Of a DNA stretch of 41,971 nucleotides, positions 40,601 through 41,971 are shown piece by piece. How positions within the stretch are numbered: the stretch's first letter is position 1; each line of letters opens with the position of its first letter. The translations under genes were made by a program, and so were the position numbers. Under the pieces are notes generated by a model that saw nothing but the letters and a program-made list of their open reading frames with translations, did no database searches and was not told the DNA's origin. Source of the DNA: Candidatus Methanomethylicus mesodigestus (lineage in GTDB: Archaea; Thermoproteota; Methanomethylicia; Methanomethylicales; Methanomethylicaceae); contig MAGS01000088.1 in NCBI GenBank assembly GCA_001717005.1, positions 11,321-53,291 on the forward strand. The letters run 5' to 3'.

Positions 40601-41452
40601 ATGCCGGTCGCGCAAAAGAGGGGCAACCCGATATCCGTCTTCATACCCGTCTCGATTCTGTCAGATGTCCCAAGCCTCATCGAGAAGACCATCAAGGTCG
40701 GGCAGATAGCCCGTGCGGCATCGATATTCAGGGTAGAGCGCATAGTGGTCTACAGGGCATCCAAGGGCGACTCGAGGGAGGACGGCTTCCTGATCAGGGA
40801 CCTCCTCTCATACGCGGAGACCCCCCAGTACCTCAAGAAGAAGCTCTTCCCCATCTCCGAATCCCTGCGGTATGCCGGGATGATGCCCCCGCTGAGGACG
40901 CCGCACCACCCGCTCGAGTCCACCATGATAGACTACCGGGAGGGCTTTGTCCTGAAGTCCGGAAAAATGGGGTCGACCGTCGACATAGGGCTCCGCGCGC
41001 CCGTCACCTCAGGCGAGCGCCTCACCCCGAACACGCGTGTCACCATGATGCTGGACCAGCGCTCGGGGTCGTGGTCGCCCGTGTCAAGGGCAGACGTCCC
41101 GCACTACTGGGGATACACCGTCTCGCTGGAGAACAAGTCCCTCAGGCAGGCCATCGAGGCATACGACCCAGTCCTGGACTCTGTGGTCGCCACGTCGAGG
41201 GTCGGGAAGCTCGCCACCGCCGTTGCGCCCAGGATCCGGGAGCTTATGTCGCCGGGGCAGAGGATGGCCGTCCTCTTCGGCTCCCCGTCCGAGGGCGTGC
41301 ACGAGATCATCGCTAGGGACGGCGCCAGGCTCGAGGAGGTCGCGGACCTCGTCATCAACACTGTGCCGGACCAGGGCACCGCGACCGTCCGGACCGAGGA
41401 GGCAGTCCTCATCACGCTCGCCGCCTTGGACTCGATCAACGCCCTCGGGTAA
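40601..41452 (+). CDS. Archaeal SPOUT RNA methyltransferase (COG2106)
   Basis: Member of the SPOUT-fold group annotated as putative RNA uridine N3 methyltransferase, usually encoded immediately upstream of rpl3 in archaea. Visible features are ISVFIPVSILSDVPSLIEKTIKVGQIARAASIFRVERIVVYR at the N-terminus, DLLSYAETPQYLKKKLFPI, and the SAM-binding knot segment LFGSPSEGVHEI followed by INTVPDQGTATVRTEEAVLITLAALD. Length (283) is standard. It has a TATA-like tttcaaatttatg 15-25 bases before the ATG. The likely target is rRNA, by family knowledge, but this has not been shown for archaea to my knowledge. Confidence 0.87.
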   Translation: MPVAQKRGNPISVFIPVSILSDVPSLIEKTIKVGQIARAASIFRVERIVVYRASKGDSREDGFLIRDLLSYAETPQYLKKKLFPISESLRYAGMMPPLRTPHHPLESTMIDYREGFVLKSGKMGSTVDIGLRAPVTSGERLTPNTRVTMMLDQRSGSWSPVSRADVPHYWGYTVSLENKSLRQAIEAYDPVLDSVVATSRVGKLATAVAPRIRELMSPGQRMAVLFGSPSEGVHEIIARDGARLEEVADLVINTVPDQGTATVRTEEAVLITLAALDSINALG

Positions 41453-41505
41453 CCCGTGCTCCTGCCATCGCAACGCCATGGCTTAAGGTCCAGAAAAAAA
41501 GATAG

Positions 41506-41517
41506 ACATATATTTTA
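41506..41517 (+). promoter_or_regulatory. TATA box of rpl3
   Basis: acatatatttta about 45-55 bases before the rpl3 ATG; a ggaggg ribosome site (41550-41555) lies 6 bases before it. Confidence 0.6.
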
Positions 41518-41561
41518 GGAATACTGCTATCAACAAGCTAGTTTACACTGGAGGGTTACTA

Positions 41562-41971
41562 ATGGGACATAAAAGTAAGAGCGCACCGCGTAGAGGATCA
41601 TTAATGTTCTATCCTAGGGTGCGCGCCAGGCGAATCAGCGGAAGAATAAGGACCTGGCCAACGGTGAGCGGCGCTCCCAAATTGCTTGGCTTTGCTGGTT
41701 ACAAGGTTGGGACAACTCACCTCGTCATGATAGACAACAGGCAGAAGAGCCCTCTCTTCAACAGGGAGGCAGTGAAGGAGGTTACCGTCCTCGAGGTGCC
41801 GCCAGTCCTGATCTACGGCTACAGGGCATACGAGAAGACGCCCAAGGGCATCAGGACCATCGGTGAGGTCATCTCCAAGGATCTACCGAAGCATGCAGAC
41901 CGCGCGGTCGCGGTTCCGAAGGAGTACGACCCCGCGCCGGCGCAGGCTGCGATCGAGTCCGGGCTGCAGAA
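41562..41971 (+). CDS. rpl3: Large-subunit ribosomal protein L3 (uL3), 5' part
   Basis: Cut by the window end, so missing from the ORF track. The translated start is MGHKSKSAPRRGSLMFYPRVRARRISGRIRTWP, then LLGFAGYKVGTTHLVMIDN and VPPVLIYGYRAYEKTPKGIRTIGEV, which match archaeal L3. It begins the main ribosomal protein cluster (L3, L4, L23...) that should follow outside the window. Strong ribosome site ggaggg and a TATA box are present. Confidence 0.95.
   Translation, partial: MGHKSKSAPRRGSLMFYPRVRARRISGRIRTWPTVSGAPKLLGFAGYKVGTTHLVMIDNRQKSPLFNREAVKEVTVLEVPPVLIYGYRAYEKTPKGIRTIGEVISKDLPKHADRAVAVPKEYDPAPAQAAIESGLQ

Noticed and set aside
1-41971. CRISPR array
   Set aside because: No regularly spaced direct repeats were seen anywhere in the window.
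1-41971. RNase P RNA, SRP RNA or rRNA gene
   Set aside because: Looked for conserved core strings of these RNAs in the gaps on both strands and found none.

Overview
The window is archaeal. RNA polymerase is encoded as H, a single undivided B, then split A' and A'', followed by L30e, NusA, S12, S7, EF-1alpha and S10, an order typical of archaea. Promoters are TATA-box type, three tRNA genes carry introns at the canonical 37/38 position, and there is an archease-RtcB pair. The undivided RpoB and the 'GHVDN' P-loop of EF-1alpha point to the TACK/Thermoproteota side (Nitrososphaeria- or Bathyarchaeia-like). That placement is an inference; no rRNA is present. By eye the DNA is GC-rich, except in the RtcB intein, the EF-1alpha gene and promoter segments.

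Layout. 65-3795: dTDP-L-rhamnose pathway in the order rmlA-rmlC-rmlB-rmlD, for surface glycans. 3796-4155: gap with a possible leaderless 31-aa ORF. 4156-7530: IleRS. 7666-9340: a membrane-anchored three-repeat protein and an overlapping membrane protein. 9324-9767 (-): stand-alone LigD-type 3'-phosphoesterase. 9929-10036 (-): tRNA-Asp with intron. 10188-11372: membrane-anchored HtrA protease with PDZ. 11434-11572: tRNA-Tyr with a 64-nt intron. 11741-23164: the transcription/translation block rpoH-rpoB-rpoA1-rpoA2-rpl30e-nusA-rps12-rps7-tef1-rps10. 23310-26543 (-): a PAS-PAS histidine kinase, then a terpenoid-cyclase-like alpha-toroid protein co-directional with a DUF3795 cysteine-rich protein. 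26694-26805 (-): tRNA-Ser(CGA) with intron. 26890-26951: a hairpin resembling an IS200/IS605 end. 26996-31046: archease, RtcB with a 468-residue intein, and a metallo-beta-lactamase-fold hydrolase. 31078-32741 (-): PiT phosphate transporter and its DUF47/PhoU-like partner. 32827-35268 (-): ValRS. 35652-39626: a FecCD/BtuCD-type metal-chelate ABC importer behind an 11-bp perfect inverted repeat over its TATA box, then a SAM methyltransferase. 39751-40110 (-): unknown small Cys-rich protein. 40442-41971: a 26-aa ORF, an archaeal SPOUT methyltransferase and the start of rpl3.

How it fits together. Most of the window is information processing: RNA polymerase, translation factors, two aminoacyl-tRNA synthetases, tRNAs and tRNA splicing ligase with its activator. 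All three tRNAs need intron removal and exon ligation, the reaction RtcB and archease perform. The most unusual observations are: a CxxC...CxxC insertion inside RpoH; a histone-H1-like Lys/Ala/Pro tail at the N-terminus of RpoA''; a nusA gene with a perfect ribosome binding site but TTA where the start codon should be; an intein splitting RtcB exactly at its metal-binding cysteine with a degraded LAGLIDADG motif; and a 31-nt stretch of the rpoA2 tail repeated 17 kb away in a non-coding gap.
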